A DNA stretch of 64,000 nt from positions 1-64,000 of the forward strand of contig BGKB01000100.1 in assembly GCA_003116975.1 (NCBI GenBank). Direction: 5' to 3'. The translations under genes were made by a program, and so were the position numbers. This stretch comes from Aurantiochytrium sp. KH105. Its lineage: Eukaryota; Sar; Bigyra; Thraustochytrida; Thraustochytriidae. Under the pieces are notes generated by a model. The model was not told where the DNA came from, did no database searches, and saw only the letters and a list, made by a program, of their open reading frames with translations. This document shows, one piece after another, positions 19,714 to 30,630 of the stretch (its first letter is position 1; every line of letters begins with the position of its first letter).

Positions 19714-21996
19714 ATGGCCGTGGAGCTGCTCCAGGCGGAGCGTGACGCCTTCGCGCGCGTCGTCAACGACGCGCCGGCGACCCCGGAGGAGCCGCTGTGC
19801 ATCTACCGCGGCGAGGAGCGCGTGCTCGTGTACGGCAACCGCGCTTTCTGGGCGCTCGCGCCCAAAGACAGCGTGGCCGTCGGCCAGCCCCTGCAGGTCA
19901 GCGCGTGGCCGCCCCTGTGCAAACGTCGCGCCTGCCACGGCGGGCAACCGCCCGAACACCGCTGGGAGGAAACCGAAATTCAAAATGTAAATGGCCAGTC
20001 CTGGTGGTACGCCGTGGGCAAGGTCTCGGCCGCAGCCCAGCGCACGCACACGGCCAAATCCTCATGCGCCGACCTCCTCATGGACCGCGATGATGTGGTC
20101 GTCTGCTGCGTGGACGCCTCCGGTGACGTAACCTTTGCGAACGCCACCTTTGCCACGCTCATGGGTGAGGACCAAATCATCGGCGTCCCCGCTGGACGCA
20201 TCTTTGCAGGCAAACCAGAAGTCGCCTGTCTTTTGCGCGCATTGGCCGGCAACGAAGAGTGCGAATTTCGTCTCATCATGAAGAGCGAGGCCTCGGGGAC
20301 GCGCATGTTTCAAATGTACGGCAAACCTACGAATTCGGACGGCGCCGAAGTCTCACCTTTTGCCTTTGTGGGAACCGAGATTTCAGATCGCGTCGTCCTG
20401 GACAGAGAGCTGGCGCAAGGCAGGCTGAACGTTGCTGCCACGGAGCGCGTCAAGTCCACCTTTCTGTCGCTCGTCACGCACGAACTCCGTACCCCGCTCG
20501 TGTCTATTCTTGGGTCTATGGATGTTCTCCTCGATATGCAGCTCGAGGCGAAACAGGCGTCGCTCGTGCGGAGCGCGTCGCGCTCCGGCGAGCACCTCAT
20601 CCAGATGCTCGGCAACATTATTGATATGTCAAAGCTCGGGTCTGGAGCGATCACGCTTACGCGGGAGCATGTATCTGTGGGAGATATGCTGACCGAGGTC
20701 GAATGTCTCGTGCGCTGCAACGCTGCCGAAAAGGATCTTACGGTGAGTCTGCAGATTGGCCGCGGAGTTCCTTCGCAGGTGGTCGGGGACAAGTCCCGAC
20801 TTGTACAAATTCTCTTTAAAGTCCTTGACAACGCCGTCAAGTTCTCTCACGAGGGTAGCCACGTGCTGGTCAACATTTCTGGCCAATGGCACGAGGATCC
20901 GCGCGAGCACAGTGCCGCAACAGGGGCGTTACTGTGGGACCCCGAGGTCAAGAGCCCGGGCTTCAATTCCTCTTGCTCTTGCTCCGGCTCCGGCTCCGAC
21001 GACGGCAAAAGTCATGATTACCTCCCGGGACACCCGTTTCGCCGCAAAAGATTACTACGGAGCAAACACAGCGCCAGTAGCGCTGGAACGAGCAGCAGCG
21101 CCTCGGGCACCAAGGGTGAAGTGTGTTCTTCTGTTTGCAGCAGCACGTCGGCAGGATTCCCACAGCAGGACTTTTCACCACCTGCAGAGGGAAGGAACCC
21201 GTCTGACCGGAGGCAACCCTTTCGTGAGCTTGTTGTGCAGATTCAGGACTTTGGCGGCGGCATCGACCCACAGCAGTTGCAGCATGTGTTTGAGCCTTTT
21301 GCAATGGGTGATGACTCGTTTTCTCGCTCGTGCACCGGGACGGGCCTCGGTCTGCCGTTGTGCAAGCGTCTGCTTGACTTGATGGGCGGTTCCATCCGGC
21401 TCCACTCTGAGGTTGACGCAGGTACCTGCGCAACGGTTCATTTGCCTCTCGAGGTTCCCGAGCCTCTGCAGCTCTTGCAAGCTACGGGCCAACATGTAGC
21501 GATCGGGCCATCAATTTGGAAGGTCGAGCACCACGCAGCCTTTTCGGAAAAGCGTAGCAGTTTCAAGACGTCAGTGCGCAAGCCCATCAGTATGGATGCA
21601 TTGCAAGATTTTCACGTGCTCTTGGTAGAGGACACACCCTTAATTCAGGTCATCATGATGAAATTTCTCAAGGGCGCGCGAATGAAGGTTACGCTCGCCA
21701 AGAATGGCCGCGAGGCAGTCGACTATTTCGAGCAAAGTGACGCAGGCACCTTTGACGTGGTTCTTATGGACCTCCAGATGCCCATCATGGACGGATTCTC
21801 CGCAACGCGAATGATTCGCGCCTGTGAGCGCAAGCGGAAGACGGAGCCGTTGCCGCTCCTTGCGCTCACAGCTTTTACTTTGGCACAAGATCTCGACGCT
21901 TGCCTTGAGGCCGGTTGCGACAGCTACCTCATTAAACCGGTGAAGCGCGAGCTTTTGCTTTCCGCCATCCTGAGTGCATTACGAGGGACTCGCTAA
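19714..21996 (+). CDS. Hybrid histidine kinase (PAS - HisKA - HATPase - receiver), paralogue 2
   Basis: A 760-residue product from the ATG at 19714. The N-terminal 110 residues look like a degenerate PAS (LCIYRGEERVLVYGNRAFWAL). A clear PAS domain follows (about 125-230, VVVCCVDASGDVTFANATF). HisKA has LVTHELRTPL with His256. The ATPase domain has its N box in VLDNAVKFS. A low-complexity Ser/Gly insert of about 100 residues (roughly 395-500) then separates it from the G1 box, DFGGGI, and the G2 box TGTGLGL. The receiver has VLLVEDTPLIQ, Asp686 in MDLQMPIMDG and Lys in LIKPVK. Phosphorelay residues are complete. G1 is DFGGG rather than the commoner DxGxG with a small residue; Asp and the glycines are kept. 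Soluble, with no signal peptide. With the upstream paralogue it forms a tandem duplication. Its 3' end is convergent with the orphan gene. Confidence 0.93.
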   Translation: MAVELLQAERDAFARVVNDAPATPEEPLCIYRGEERVLVYGNRAFWALAPKDSVAVGQPLQVSAWPPLCKRRACHGGQPPEHRWEETEIQNVNGQSWWYAVGKVSAAAQRTHTAKSSCADLLMDRDDVVVCCVDASGDVTFANATFATLMGEDQIIGVPAGRIFAGKPEVACLLRALAGNEECEFRLIMKSEASGTRMFQMYGKPTNSDGAEVSPFAFVGTEISDRVVLDRELAQGRLNVAATERVKSTFLSLVTHELRTPLVSILGSMDVLLDMQLEAKQASLVRSASRSGEHLIQMLGNIIDMSKLGSGAITLTREHVSVGDMLTEVECLVRCNAAEKDLTVSLQIGRGVPSQVVGDKSRLVQILFKVLDNAVKFSHEGSHVLVNISGQWHEDPREHSAATGALLWDPEVKSPGFNSSCSCSGSGSDDGKSHDYLPGHPFRRKRLLRSKHSASSAGTSSSASGTKGEVCSSVCSSTSAGFPQQDFSPPAEGRNPSDRRQPFRELVVQIQDFGGGIDPQQLQHVFEPFAMGDDSFSRSCTGTGLGLPLCKRLLDLMGGSIRLHSEVDAGTCATVHLPLEVPEPLQLLQATGQHVAIGPSIWKVEHHAAFSEKRSSFKTSVRKPISMDALQDFHVLLVEDTPLIQVIMMKFLKGARMKVTLAKNGREAVDYFEQSDAGTFDVVLMDLQMPIMDGFSATRMIRACERKRKTEPLPLLALTAFTLAQDLDACLEAGCDSYLIKPVKRELLLSAILSALRGTR

Positions 21997-22391
21997 ACAC
22001 CCCCAGCGTTTCTATACATGAAAATTGATTACCAGATTAAACCCGTTCTTCTTCTTTCATCCCCTTGTGTGATTCTTTGTCGTCTTTCCAATAGAGAAAC
22101 TTTGATGTCTTGGCGCGCTCACGTCAAAAGACGGATCTCGATTGACGCAGCAATACAGCATAATTATGGTGTCATTTTTTTTTTTTACAAAAAGCGCGAC
22201 CACACACTGTGGACACAGACAGAAGAGGTTGGGGTTGTTATAGCCAGCCAGCCCTGTCAGGTGGTCGGTCTGCAAAGAGAAAAGTACACGGAGCAGAGGG
22301 AATAAATGAATCATAATGAAAAGTAAAAAAAGGGAAGAGACGAAAAAGTGACAGCTGCGCTGTCTCTAATTCTCCGTGCCAGGGTTGTAAT
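21997..22391. other. Intergenic between convergent histidine kinase 2 and orphan
   Basis: An AT-richer gap of 395 bases that probably carries both 3' untranslated regions. It has a T-run at about 22168-22182 and several AATAAA/AATGAA-like stretches near 22300. No gene. Confidence 0.6.
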
Positions 22392-25300
22392 TTAGTACAG
22401 GCTCATGGAAAAGTCGCAGGGGTTCTGAAGCCAAGAGACGGGGTCATCGTTGTCCGCATCGCGCGCAACGTCCTTGAAGCCGCGATCCTCATACACGGAC
22501 TTTTCAATGGCGCAAGTCCTGGAAAAGAGCTTTGTGACCCAGGGACTGTTGACGTCCTCACGGAACTGGAAACGAACCTCGGACTCGAGTCGTGTGCCGC
22601 AAACAGACTTGCGCGTCTCGCGAATCATGCGCTTGCGGCGCGAGTAGGTGACGGTGATGCAGAGGCAGCCGTCCTGGAGCGTGGCCACGTAGGTGGCGTG
22701 CGTTTGGGGGCGCTCCATGGGCAGCGGAGGCGGCACATCCCAGCGATGCTCCTTGCCATCGAGAATGTAGCGCTGAAAGCCAGACGAAAAGAGTTTGGCG
22801 TTGCACTCGGTATCAATCGCTCCCGGGCAGTGCGTGATCTTGACGTAGGTCTCCATGAACCGCGTCATGCGACGAAGAATGAAGGGAACGCCCATGGCCT
22901 CGCGAATGCTCTCGAGAACGTCGAGCGTCTCGGGCGGGCGCAGGTACTCGCCGGTAAAGTTGTTGCGCGGGTCCTGGTTGGGGACAAAGGCGAGCTCGTT
23001 GCTGAGCGAAAGCAAAAGCTCAGCGCCGGAGGGCTTGCGGCGGCGCCGACGAAGGCTTCCATCCGCGCTCGAGACCGACGAGGCCCCCGAATCATAGACG
23101 GGGTTTTGGCCGTCGGTTTCGTAGACTGAGCGCGGGCTGAGGCGATCCTTGCGGGGGCTGGCGTCCGTCTTGTCATCATCGTCATCGTCGGTTTCGTCGC
23201 TGCTGTGCTTGCTGGCGCCGCTGACGCTGCCCGCATTGTTAAAGCGGGCAGCTGCAGCAGCGGCTGTGGCAGCCATGGTTTTGAAGGTGTTGGTGTAATG
23301 CATAATGTTCTCGTTGAAGCTGCGCTCGGCCTCGGCAGAGGGGCGCATGGGATCCGCGGAGCTCGCGACCGCGTTGCTCCAGGAAATGTGGTGCGTCTTG
23401 CTGGTGTTGGCGTTGGCGCCACCATTGCTCGTGTCCTTGGGGTCCCAGACCTGCGTCTTGAAGAGAAAGTAGAGCTCATCAATGCTAATGCGGTAGCGCA
23501 TGAGGAACTTGCAGAGGAGGTCGAGCAGGATCGAGAGGGCAAGCGACGAGTGGCTCGAGGAGTCGCAGTTAAGACTGGCGCCGCAGAGTGCTTGCTTAAT
23601 GGTCGAGGTAAAGTCCTGCTCATCAATGAGAAAATAGGAAAAGTCCTTCATGATGTCGACAAACTTGAGCGGGCCTTGCGTCTCGTTTGAAGAGTGCTCG
23701 AGCACGCTAAAGTCGAGATCAAACGGCTGAAAGTCGTCAAGCGAGGCGAGGTCGCCGCCAATGCTGCCACGGTCCGCCGAACCGAGGAGCGTACCATCGT
23801 CGGCGTCGGACTCGGTGCCGGAGCTGCTGCTGAAAAAGTCCATGCAATCCGAGATAGACTTGCTAAAGTCATCGACAGAGACGACCGAGTTCGTGTCAGA
23901 GCCAATGTGGATGCCTTTGTTTTCGGCGGCGAGGTGCGCCAGAGGAGTGCAGCTTTTGATGTCGAGACGGAGGAGGCTGCGCAAGACGTGGTACAAGAGC
24001 GTGCGGCGCTGTTCGAGCGTGGTCGGGGGTACCACCACGCCGACCGGTGAGCTCGGCACCGCAAAGAAGCCATGGTCCGCGCCCGAGGACCCATGCGTTT
24101 GCTGCTGCGAGGTCCGGGAACGGTGTTGAAGGTGACTGCTACTCTTGTTTTTCTTTGTGTTGTTGGTGTTGCTGCCGGTGTTACTCTTGCGTGCAATAGG
24201 TTTCGAGAGCGCGTCCATGTCCACCATGAGGCCGCCTGTGCCCGTGCCGGAGTTGTTGTTGTTGCTGTTAACGTTGTTGTTCCGGTTTGCGGTGTTCGTC
24301 TGCATCTGCTTGTTGGAGTTGCCGCACGTGCACGAGCAGGTGCTCGCAGCGCAGTTATGACCGCGAACAGGAGCTTTGTGCATGTTTTCAAAAGGAGAAG
24401 AGTGATGATGATGGTGGTGGTGCTGCTGCTGATGGCTGTTGTTTTGCTGCGGGTGTTGGTGCATGTGGTTTTGCGCAAAGTCAACAATGTCGGAAGACTC
24501 GTACTTGACGATACCGTCAAGCACGTCGTTATCCTGGCCCTCGTCCATGCCGGCCAGACCAAAGTCGTCCGTTCCGGTGAGAATGTCGTCGTTATCAAAA
24601 AGACGCATCCGCTTGTTGATGTTGCCAGTATGAGAGCCGAGCAGACTGCTAAGGCTGCTAAGACTGCTGTTGCTGTTGCTATTGTTGACATTCTGGTACA
24701 GGGAGTTCGACAATGGCGCATTGTTGCGGGCGGCGCGCTTCTTGAGAGGCTTGAGCTCGTCCGGCGTGTCAGCAAAGGTGTTGTTGGCAACGCGAGGATT
24801 GACCGTAAAGTCCATGAGTGCGGGAAACTTCATGTCAAAGGGGGCGAGCCCGGGCGTCGACGCAGAAGCGGGCGATGCAGGCGAGCTCACAAGGTCGAGT
24901 GGGCGGTCCTTGACGACGGGGATGGACTTGGGCACGGCCTTGTGCGAGCGCTTACTTTCGTCCTGAAGCTCGAGCTGCATCTTGAGCTGCGCGGGCAGGC
25001 GGTCTAGGTTTTGGCGCTGGCGGCGACGGCAAAACAGTGTAAAGGAGGGTGTGTCTGATGATGCGATGACGCGAAAGTTGCCAGAGGAGACCTCTTCAAG
25101 GACATAGGCGCGGAGAACATGCTCGCTCTCGCACGTGTGCTTGTTGGCGACCCAGCCGTAGTGCCATCCGCGCTTGGCCTTGTTGATGACAAAGGTGACT
25201 CGTGCGGCGTTTGCAAAGACAGAGCCGTCTTCGAGCTCGCCCTCGAGCCAGGGGTTAAACTGTTCGTTCTTGGTTCGCAAGTTTTCTGCGATGCGCGCGG

Positions 25301-25556
25301 TGGTGACGACCTCGCCGATGCGGAGGCCGGGCTCCTCGTCGCTCTTTGTTGGCAACTTGACGAACTCGGCAAAGGCGCGCAGACGTTTCTGCTGCGGGTT
25401 TTCGACGGCGAGAAAGACAGGTCGGCCGCAGAAACCGCGAAGCTTGTGTTCGTCCGAGCAGAGGGGAAAGCACCGAAGGTTCTTGAGGCCGCTGCGCTTG
25501 TTGTTGCGCTGGTACCTCCGCGTGTAGAGGTCGGCGTCCTTGAAGGAGACCTGCAT
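22392..25556 (-). CDS. Large orphan protein with Q/N/H tracts, possible transcriptional regulator
   Basis: A 1054-residue protein from the ATG at 25556 (MQVSFKDADLY). I do not recognise the family. Residues 1-190 form a compact, conserved-looking domain with RCFPLCSDEHKLRGFCGRPV and GWHYGWVANKHTCESEHV. A basic segment, CRRRQRQNLDRLP, follows it. The middle (about 230-560) is disordered, with Asn, Ser, Gln and a His-rich block (HQQQHHHHHHHSS). A helical region near 530-720 follows, including LYHVLRSLLRLDIKSCTPLAHLA and LSILLDLLCKFLMRYRI. The last 180 residues (from LRPPETLDVLESIREAMGVPF) look like a mixed alpha/beta domain ending CDFSMSLY. The layout, two folded ends around polar tracts, is common in regulators, so a nuclear regulatory role is a guess. 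There is no transmembrane segment. Confidence 0.85.
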   Translation of the reverse strand: MQVSFKDADLYTRRYQRNNKRSGLKNLRCFPLCSDEHKLRGFCGRPVFLAVENPQQKRLRAFAEFVKLPTKSDEEPGLRIGEVVTTARIAENLRTKNEQFNPWLEGELEDGSVFANAARVTFVINKAKRGWHYGWVANKHTCESEHVLRAYVLEEVSSGNFRVIASSDTPSFTLFCRRRQRQNLDRLPAQLKMQLELQDESKRSHKAVPKSIPVVKDRPLDLVSSPASPASASTPGLAPFDMKFPALMDFTVNPRVANNTFADTPDELKPLKKRAARNNAPLSNSLYQNVNNSNSNSSLSSLSSLLGSHTGNINKRMRLFDNDDILTGTDDFGLAGMDEGQDNDVLDGIVKYESSDIVDFAQNHMHQHPQQNNSHQQQHHHHHHHSSPFENMHKAPVRGHNCAASTCSCTCGNSNKQMQTNTANRNNNVNSNNNNSGTGTGGLMVDMDALSKPIARKSNTGSNTNNTKKNKSSSHLQHRSRTSQQQTHGSSGADHGFFAVPSSPVGVVVPPTTLEQRRTLLYHVLRSLLRLDIKSCTPLAHLAAENKGIHIGSDTNSVVSVDDFSKSISDCMDFFSSSSGTESDADDGTLLGSADRGSIGGDLASLDDFQPFDLDFSVLEHSSNETQGPLKFVDIMKDFSYFLIDEQDFTSTIKQALCGASLNCDSSSHSSLALSILLDLLCKFLMRYRISIDELYFLFKTQVWDPKDTSNGGANANTSKTHHISWSNAVASSADPMRPSAEAERSFNENIMHYTNTFKTMAATAAAAAARFNNAGSVSGASKHSSDETDDDDDDKTDASPRKDRLSPRSVYETDGQNPVYDSGASSVSSADGSLRRRRRKPSGAELLLSLSNELAFVPNQDPRNNFTGEYLRPPETLDVLESIREAMGVPFILRRMTRFMETYVKITHCPGAIDTECNAKLFSSGFQRYILDGKEHRWDVPPPLPMERPQTHATYVATLQDGCLCITVTYSRRKRMIRETRKSVCGTRLESEVRFQFREDVNSPWVTKLFSRTCAIEKSVYEDRGFKDVARDADNDDPVSWLQNPCDFSMSLY

Positions 25557-28470
25557 CGTGTCAGCCGGGCTCGCGGTCACTTCACCGCCGCCGCTGCCGC
25601 TGCCTTCTGCTGCTGCTGCTGCTCCCCCTTGACTCCTGCTGCGTCAGTCGAAGCACGCGCTGATGCGTTGCGTGCGTGCGCGCTCTTTTCCGTGTCTATC
25701 CGCTCGTCTCGCGGCTTCGCCTCGCTTTGCTCTGCTCTGCTCTGCTTTGCGGCTATGCTACGTGCTGTCCCGGAGTGCGCTATGCTTTGCTACACTAAGC
25801 TGCGATGCGCGGCGATGCGATTGCGATCTCCCTCTCCCCTCCGGTCGGTCGGCCGTGCGTGCAGGGCCGCTTGCGAGTGTGCGCGTGGAAGGAAGCGAGG
25901 GAGGGAGGAAGCAGCGGCGATCGGCGATTGGGTGGGTCCACAGTCAGCCTCCACGCGTGGCAGGCGGGCAGGCGGGCGAGCTCGGGCTCTCCCTGTCCCT
26001 GTCCCTCTCCCTCTTACTCTGTCGGACGCTGTTTGCTCACAGGCAGGCAGGCCCAAGCTCGGGCTTGGCTGCGCGGCGCTTCCGAAATGGGGATTACAGG
26101 CGACGTGCCCAGACTTGCGTGCGTGAGTGCTCTGCTCCTCTGCCCTGAGGTCGTCTCGCGCGCCGTCGGTCTCGAAGTCGCTTTCGTTTGCTCGGTCGGT
26201 CGCTTGGTCGCGAACAGCAGCAGCGCGCACGACAGGTGGAATGTGGATGGATGGATGGATGACTGGATGGATGACTGGATAGATTGTTGGGCCTAGCGCC
26301 GCGGTCGTGAACGCGGTGCGCAAAAGATCGGGCGCGGTACGGCGCGCGGCTGCGGCTATCGTGTGTGAGCGCGAGCAGGAAAGCGCGTGCGAGCGCGAGC
26401 GCGGGGCTCACTGGTCGCTCGCTCGCTTGCTTGCTCGCTCTCTCCCACTCAAATGTGCTTGCAGCGGGAGGAGATATTAGACTTTTGATGCAATGCCGAT
26501 CAATGATCGACGCTGAGTTGGGGCTGGGAGCGAAGCTAGGCAAGGCAAAGCAAGCCAAGCCACGCCGGTCGTGCACCGGTCGGTCTACACGCTTGCTTGC
26601 GACGCACTCCGCGCTCGCTCCTCTTTGTTTCTTTTTTTTTTTTCCAACTTTTTTTTGGCGCTCACTCCGCGTCTGGATCCCGACCTGGACAGACGCTGGC
26701 TATGTCGCTGTGCTGCGCTGCGCTGCGACTCCACTGGCCGACGGACCGCTGCTACGCCACCGCTGCACGCTGGGCTCCTCTCGGCCCTGCTCTCCTGCGC
26801 CGCTCCTCGCGTCGGTCCCTCGACGTCGCAGGCGGCTCCGGTGCGCGATTCGAATTTGAATTCGAATGGAGTTTGCCTTCTGCTTTCTTTTTCTTTCTTT
26901 CTTCCCTTCTTTCTTTTTCTTTTCAATTTTATAGTTCTTTCTTTCCCTTCTTTCTTTCCTCCTGCGATGCGATGCGATGCGATGCGATGCGGCTCGAGCC
27001 TCTCTCTCTCGCTGCCAGGGACCACCGACGCGCCCGCCGCCTTCGTCGCGCAGCGGCCTGCCTCTGCTGCCTCCCGCCGCGGCTTCCGCGACCGCGCGGC
27101 GCGGTCGATCGACCACCGAGAGCCCTGTCCTGGGCGCACCGAGGAATCCGGTTTTCAGCTGCGGCTGGCTGCCTCTCCCTCTCTCTGCCTGCCAGGCAGC
27201 CGCATCCGAGCCGAAGCCAAGCGAGGCGAAGCGACTCGGCTCGAGCCGCGCCACGCCGCGCGACGTCGCCGGTGCGCGCAGGCGAGCGGGCCGGGCGCGC
27301 CAGGGCAGTGCAGGGCAGGGCTTCGGGGCGCGCGGCGCGATCTTCGCGCGCAAGAACCGCAACGTCGCGCGGTCTCCAGCCCCCGCGGGACGAGCGGCTC
27401 AGGCAGGTCTCCGCCGCAGGCAGCAGCAGCAGCAGACACGGGGGGATTTTTGAAAACTTTCAAAGCCTTTCGAACGAGGATTCGAGCAAGAAATTCGAAA
27501 AGAATTCAAAAAATTTATGCCAACACCCAAGAGGGAAATAACTGAGGTGGGTGGTAAAAGGAAGCCGCGGGAAACTCGCGCGGGGCCTCGGCCCACGCTC
27601 CAACCCCGGCCTGCCGTGGCCGCTGGCCGCGGCTCCGAGCGACGCACCGCACCCAGCCAGCGGCTTTTCGGCGAGCGCGGTGCGGTGCGGGCGGCAGCCG
27701 AATTGGCAAGGCGCATGCACGCATCTTGACGCACGCAACGCGTGCGCTGCGGTTCAAATCTTCCCCGCCGCAGGACGACCCCTCGCGTGGGGGCACGGCG
27801 CACGTCTAGGGCCGGAATGACCGCTGCCCACAGGGACAGCTGCCGCTCCCCTTTACGTTCCCTTGCGTTCTTACATGCGACTTAGTATGATGCCTAGGGT
27901 GGGGCCAAGGCGACGTCGCGCGCAGGATGCCCCTGCGGTGAAAGCCGCACTTTGGATGGCGTGAAAGCGCGACTTGCAGCGCGGTGCTGCAAGTGCGGAA
28001 AGATGGGGGTGCGCGCGGAGTCCCGGAGCGCAAGCTTCTGCACCCGCCGGTCCCCATGTCCGCTGCATCTTTTAACCACAAGCAACCTAACTTTCCAGGC
28101 GTGAGAAAAGAAAGAAATCCAGCCCACTCGCCAAGCAGCCAGAGAGGAACTTGTGAGACAGGAAACAGCGCAACAAGAACGACTCCAACCTGCCCGCCTT
28201 GCAAGGCAGGGATGAAGAAGCGCGCGAGGCGATGCGGCGCGACCTCCTCTCCTTCGAGTTCGAGCAAGATGTTTTGGCATGTCGCTTGCTTTGCTTCTTT
28301 TCTCTCTCTCTCCGGCTGCGAACCGTAGTTCGGGACGGGTCCAAGGCGCCGAACGCGCCCTCCTGGATCGGCTCCGCTCGGCAAAACAAGCAGCCGCAGG
28401 CCGTGACAGACAAACAGACAGAGAGACAGGCGGCTGGCGCCGAATGAAGGGAGAGAAAGCAAGCTGGCAG

Positions 28471-28504
<34 letters not shown>

Positions 28505-28614
28505 TCAAGTTGGCGGCGCCGTCAACGTTGTGCGTGCGTGCGTGCGTGCGTGCATGTATGCATGACGCATGCAGGACGGGCGGGCGGCGCATCATGCATG
28601 CATGCATGCATGCA
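28471..28614. repeat. Cluster of tetranucleotide arrays (GCAA, GCGT, GCAT)
   Basis: Three different tetranucleotide arrays follow one another within 150 bases: (GCAA)n at 28471-28505, (GCGT)n at about 28531-28552 and (GCAT)n at 28593-28614, the last perfectly self-complementary. GATC-type arrays continue 120 bases further on. Confidence 0.9.
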
Positions 28615-30583
28615 TTTATTTTATCTCCTGCTGCGCTGCGTGCGATGGCAGGTTCGTGCATGGACGGCGCAATTCAGCCAGCCAGTGGTCTGCACTGCTT
28701 GCTCGTTCCAACATCCATCCGCCAATCGATCGATCGATCGACCGACCGAACAATCGCTCGATTCAATTCGATTCGCTGTCGATCGATCGATGGATCGATC
28801 GATCGAGCATCGTCGCGCTCCAGCTCCTGGCAGCTCCGGCTCCGGCTGCGGCTCTGGCTGCGGCTTCCCCGCCGAAAAGAAAGAAAGCGAAGAAACAGGA
28901 GCAGAAAAAAGGGAAAAGAGAAGAAGCAGTGCCCAGCCGAGAGGGAGGGCTTCCCCACCCGACGGTGCTACGGTGGCTGGCAGCCCGCCGCAGCGATAGT
29001 ACTACGTGGGCCACGAGGCGCCAGCCACCGCCGCAGCGCGGGCGACGCTTCCCCGGCCGGCCACGGTAGGCAGCCGCACCTCCACCAGAAGGTATCTTCT
29101 GCCACTGGTGCTGCTGCTGCTTCTTCCCGTCCGAATCTCAGGGTTTTCTTTTCACATCGATCCATCGATCGATCGATGGACCGAGGGATCGAGGGACCGA
29201 GGGAGGGCGCACCGAGCTGGCGCACGCTCGCTCAGGCACGAAGCGGGGCCGGCCAGGCCCCGCGCGGCGCGATCCTTGCCGGCGGAGGCGGGGCCGATCG
29301 GCAGCGGTTGGCAGCGGCAGAGGCCGGCCAGCCGTGGGCCCTCGCAGGGCCGCCTCGGCGAGGAGACCTGTGAGCTCGGCTTGGTTGGGCTCGGTTGGTT
29401 GGTTGGTTGGTTGGTTATTATCACCGGTACAGCCACAGATCGATCGATGGATCGATAGATCGACTGGCCGGTTTTTTCAAGTTCAAACGCCACCACCAGT
29501 GTCCGATGGCCGCGCGCTCGGCTCGCTCGCTCGCACACCGTGGGATCAGAACGGAGCCAACCTCCGCGGCGCCTCTGCCCGGAATCCCCGCGCCGTGACG
29601 TGGCGGAGCGTGACGCGGCGCGGCCGCCAAGCCAGGCCTGCAGCCGCTGCCAGCGGCAGAAAAGTTGCCAACGATGGCGAGTGGCAGGCCGGACGCGGCC
29701 GCGGCCGGTTCGCCGCCGCTGCCTCTTTTGCCCCGCCGCCCGGGGCCGGAATGACGACGGCTGGTCCGGGCGCCGCGCGGGTGTGCACCGCGCGGGCGAA
29801 ATCCGGGTCGCTCGCCGCGCGCCCGTGCGTGCGCTGCCTGCTTGCTGGCTGCTGCTGGAGGAAGTGACTCAGGATGCGAGCAAGCAAGCAAGCCCGGGCG
29901 TGCGTGCTGCGATTGCGCCTTCATACCTTGGCATCTCCTTGCCGAATGATGAAGCGGCCACGAGCAGGCCTGATTGCGTGCGTGCCTTCGTGGGCTGGGC
30001 TCGTGCTCGTGCTCGTGCTCGTGCTGCGCTTGCTGCGCCCTCCAAGATGCTGCCAATGCTGCTTCTGCACTTCAAAAGAAATCCTTGCGGGTGCCGACCC
30101 GACGGGTGCAGCAGTCTGAGCGTAGAATCCGTGCTTCGCCGAGGACCCGGAGGGCGCGCCATGGGTGCAATAGGGGCCCGCGGCCTACAGGCAGAACCCG
30201 CGCGCGAGGTCTTACAGCGCGGCGTCATCGCCTCTGCCACCTTCCGTCGCGGCGCGGCCAGCACTGGCCAGAGCTCATCTCCCCGGTCCACCAATGGGCA
30301 GGCAATAAAGTGCGCGGGGCCGAGTGACATGGGAAAGATGGCACGGCGCATCCGAGACCGTGGCGATCCGAGTGAGCGCTGTGTCGCGCGCTGCCGCTGT
30401 GCCGAGAGCTTCTTCCGGCCGGGCAAGCATGGGTCCGTGTTGCCTTGCTGCTGCTGATGATGATGATGACGATGTTATCAGCCACCGGGCTCGCCATTAA
30501 TCATTTCGGGCCATGGCGCAGGCTCGAATGACGTGAGCACCTCTGTCCGCAGTGCGAAGTGAGCGCTATCGGTGAACGCACAT

Positions 30584-30586
<3 letters not shown>

Positions 30587-30628
<42 letters not shown>
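30587..30628. repeat. (CT)21 microsatellite
   Basis: An uninterrupted CT run of about 42 bases. It is a good candidate polymorphic marker and a possible polypyrimidine tract, but no adjoining exon was found. Confidence 0.95.

Positions 30629-30630
<2 letters not shown>

Noticed and set aside
27745-27775. GGTTCAAATC, resembling the B box / T loop of a tRNA
   Set aside because: The flanking bases do not pair as a five-base T stem and no anticodon or acceptor arm is found upstream.
26571-30457. Several frames of 180-360 codons in the microsatellite desert
   Set aside because: They read through tetranucleotide arrays and show only compositional bias, and opposing frames are just as long.
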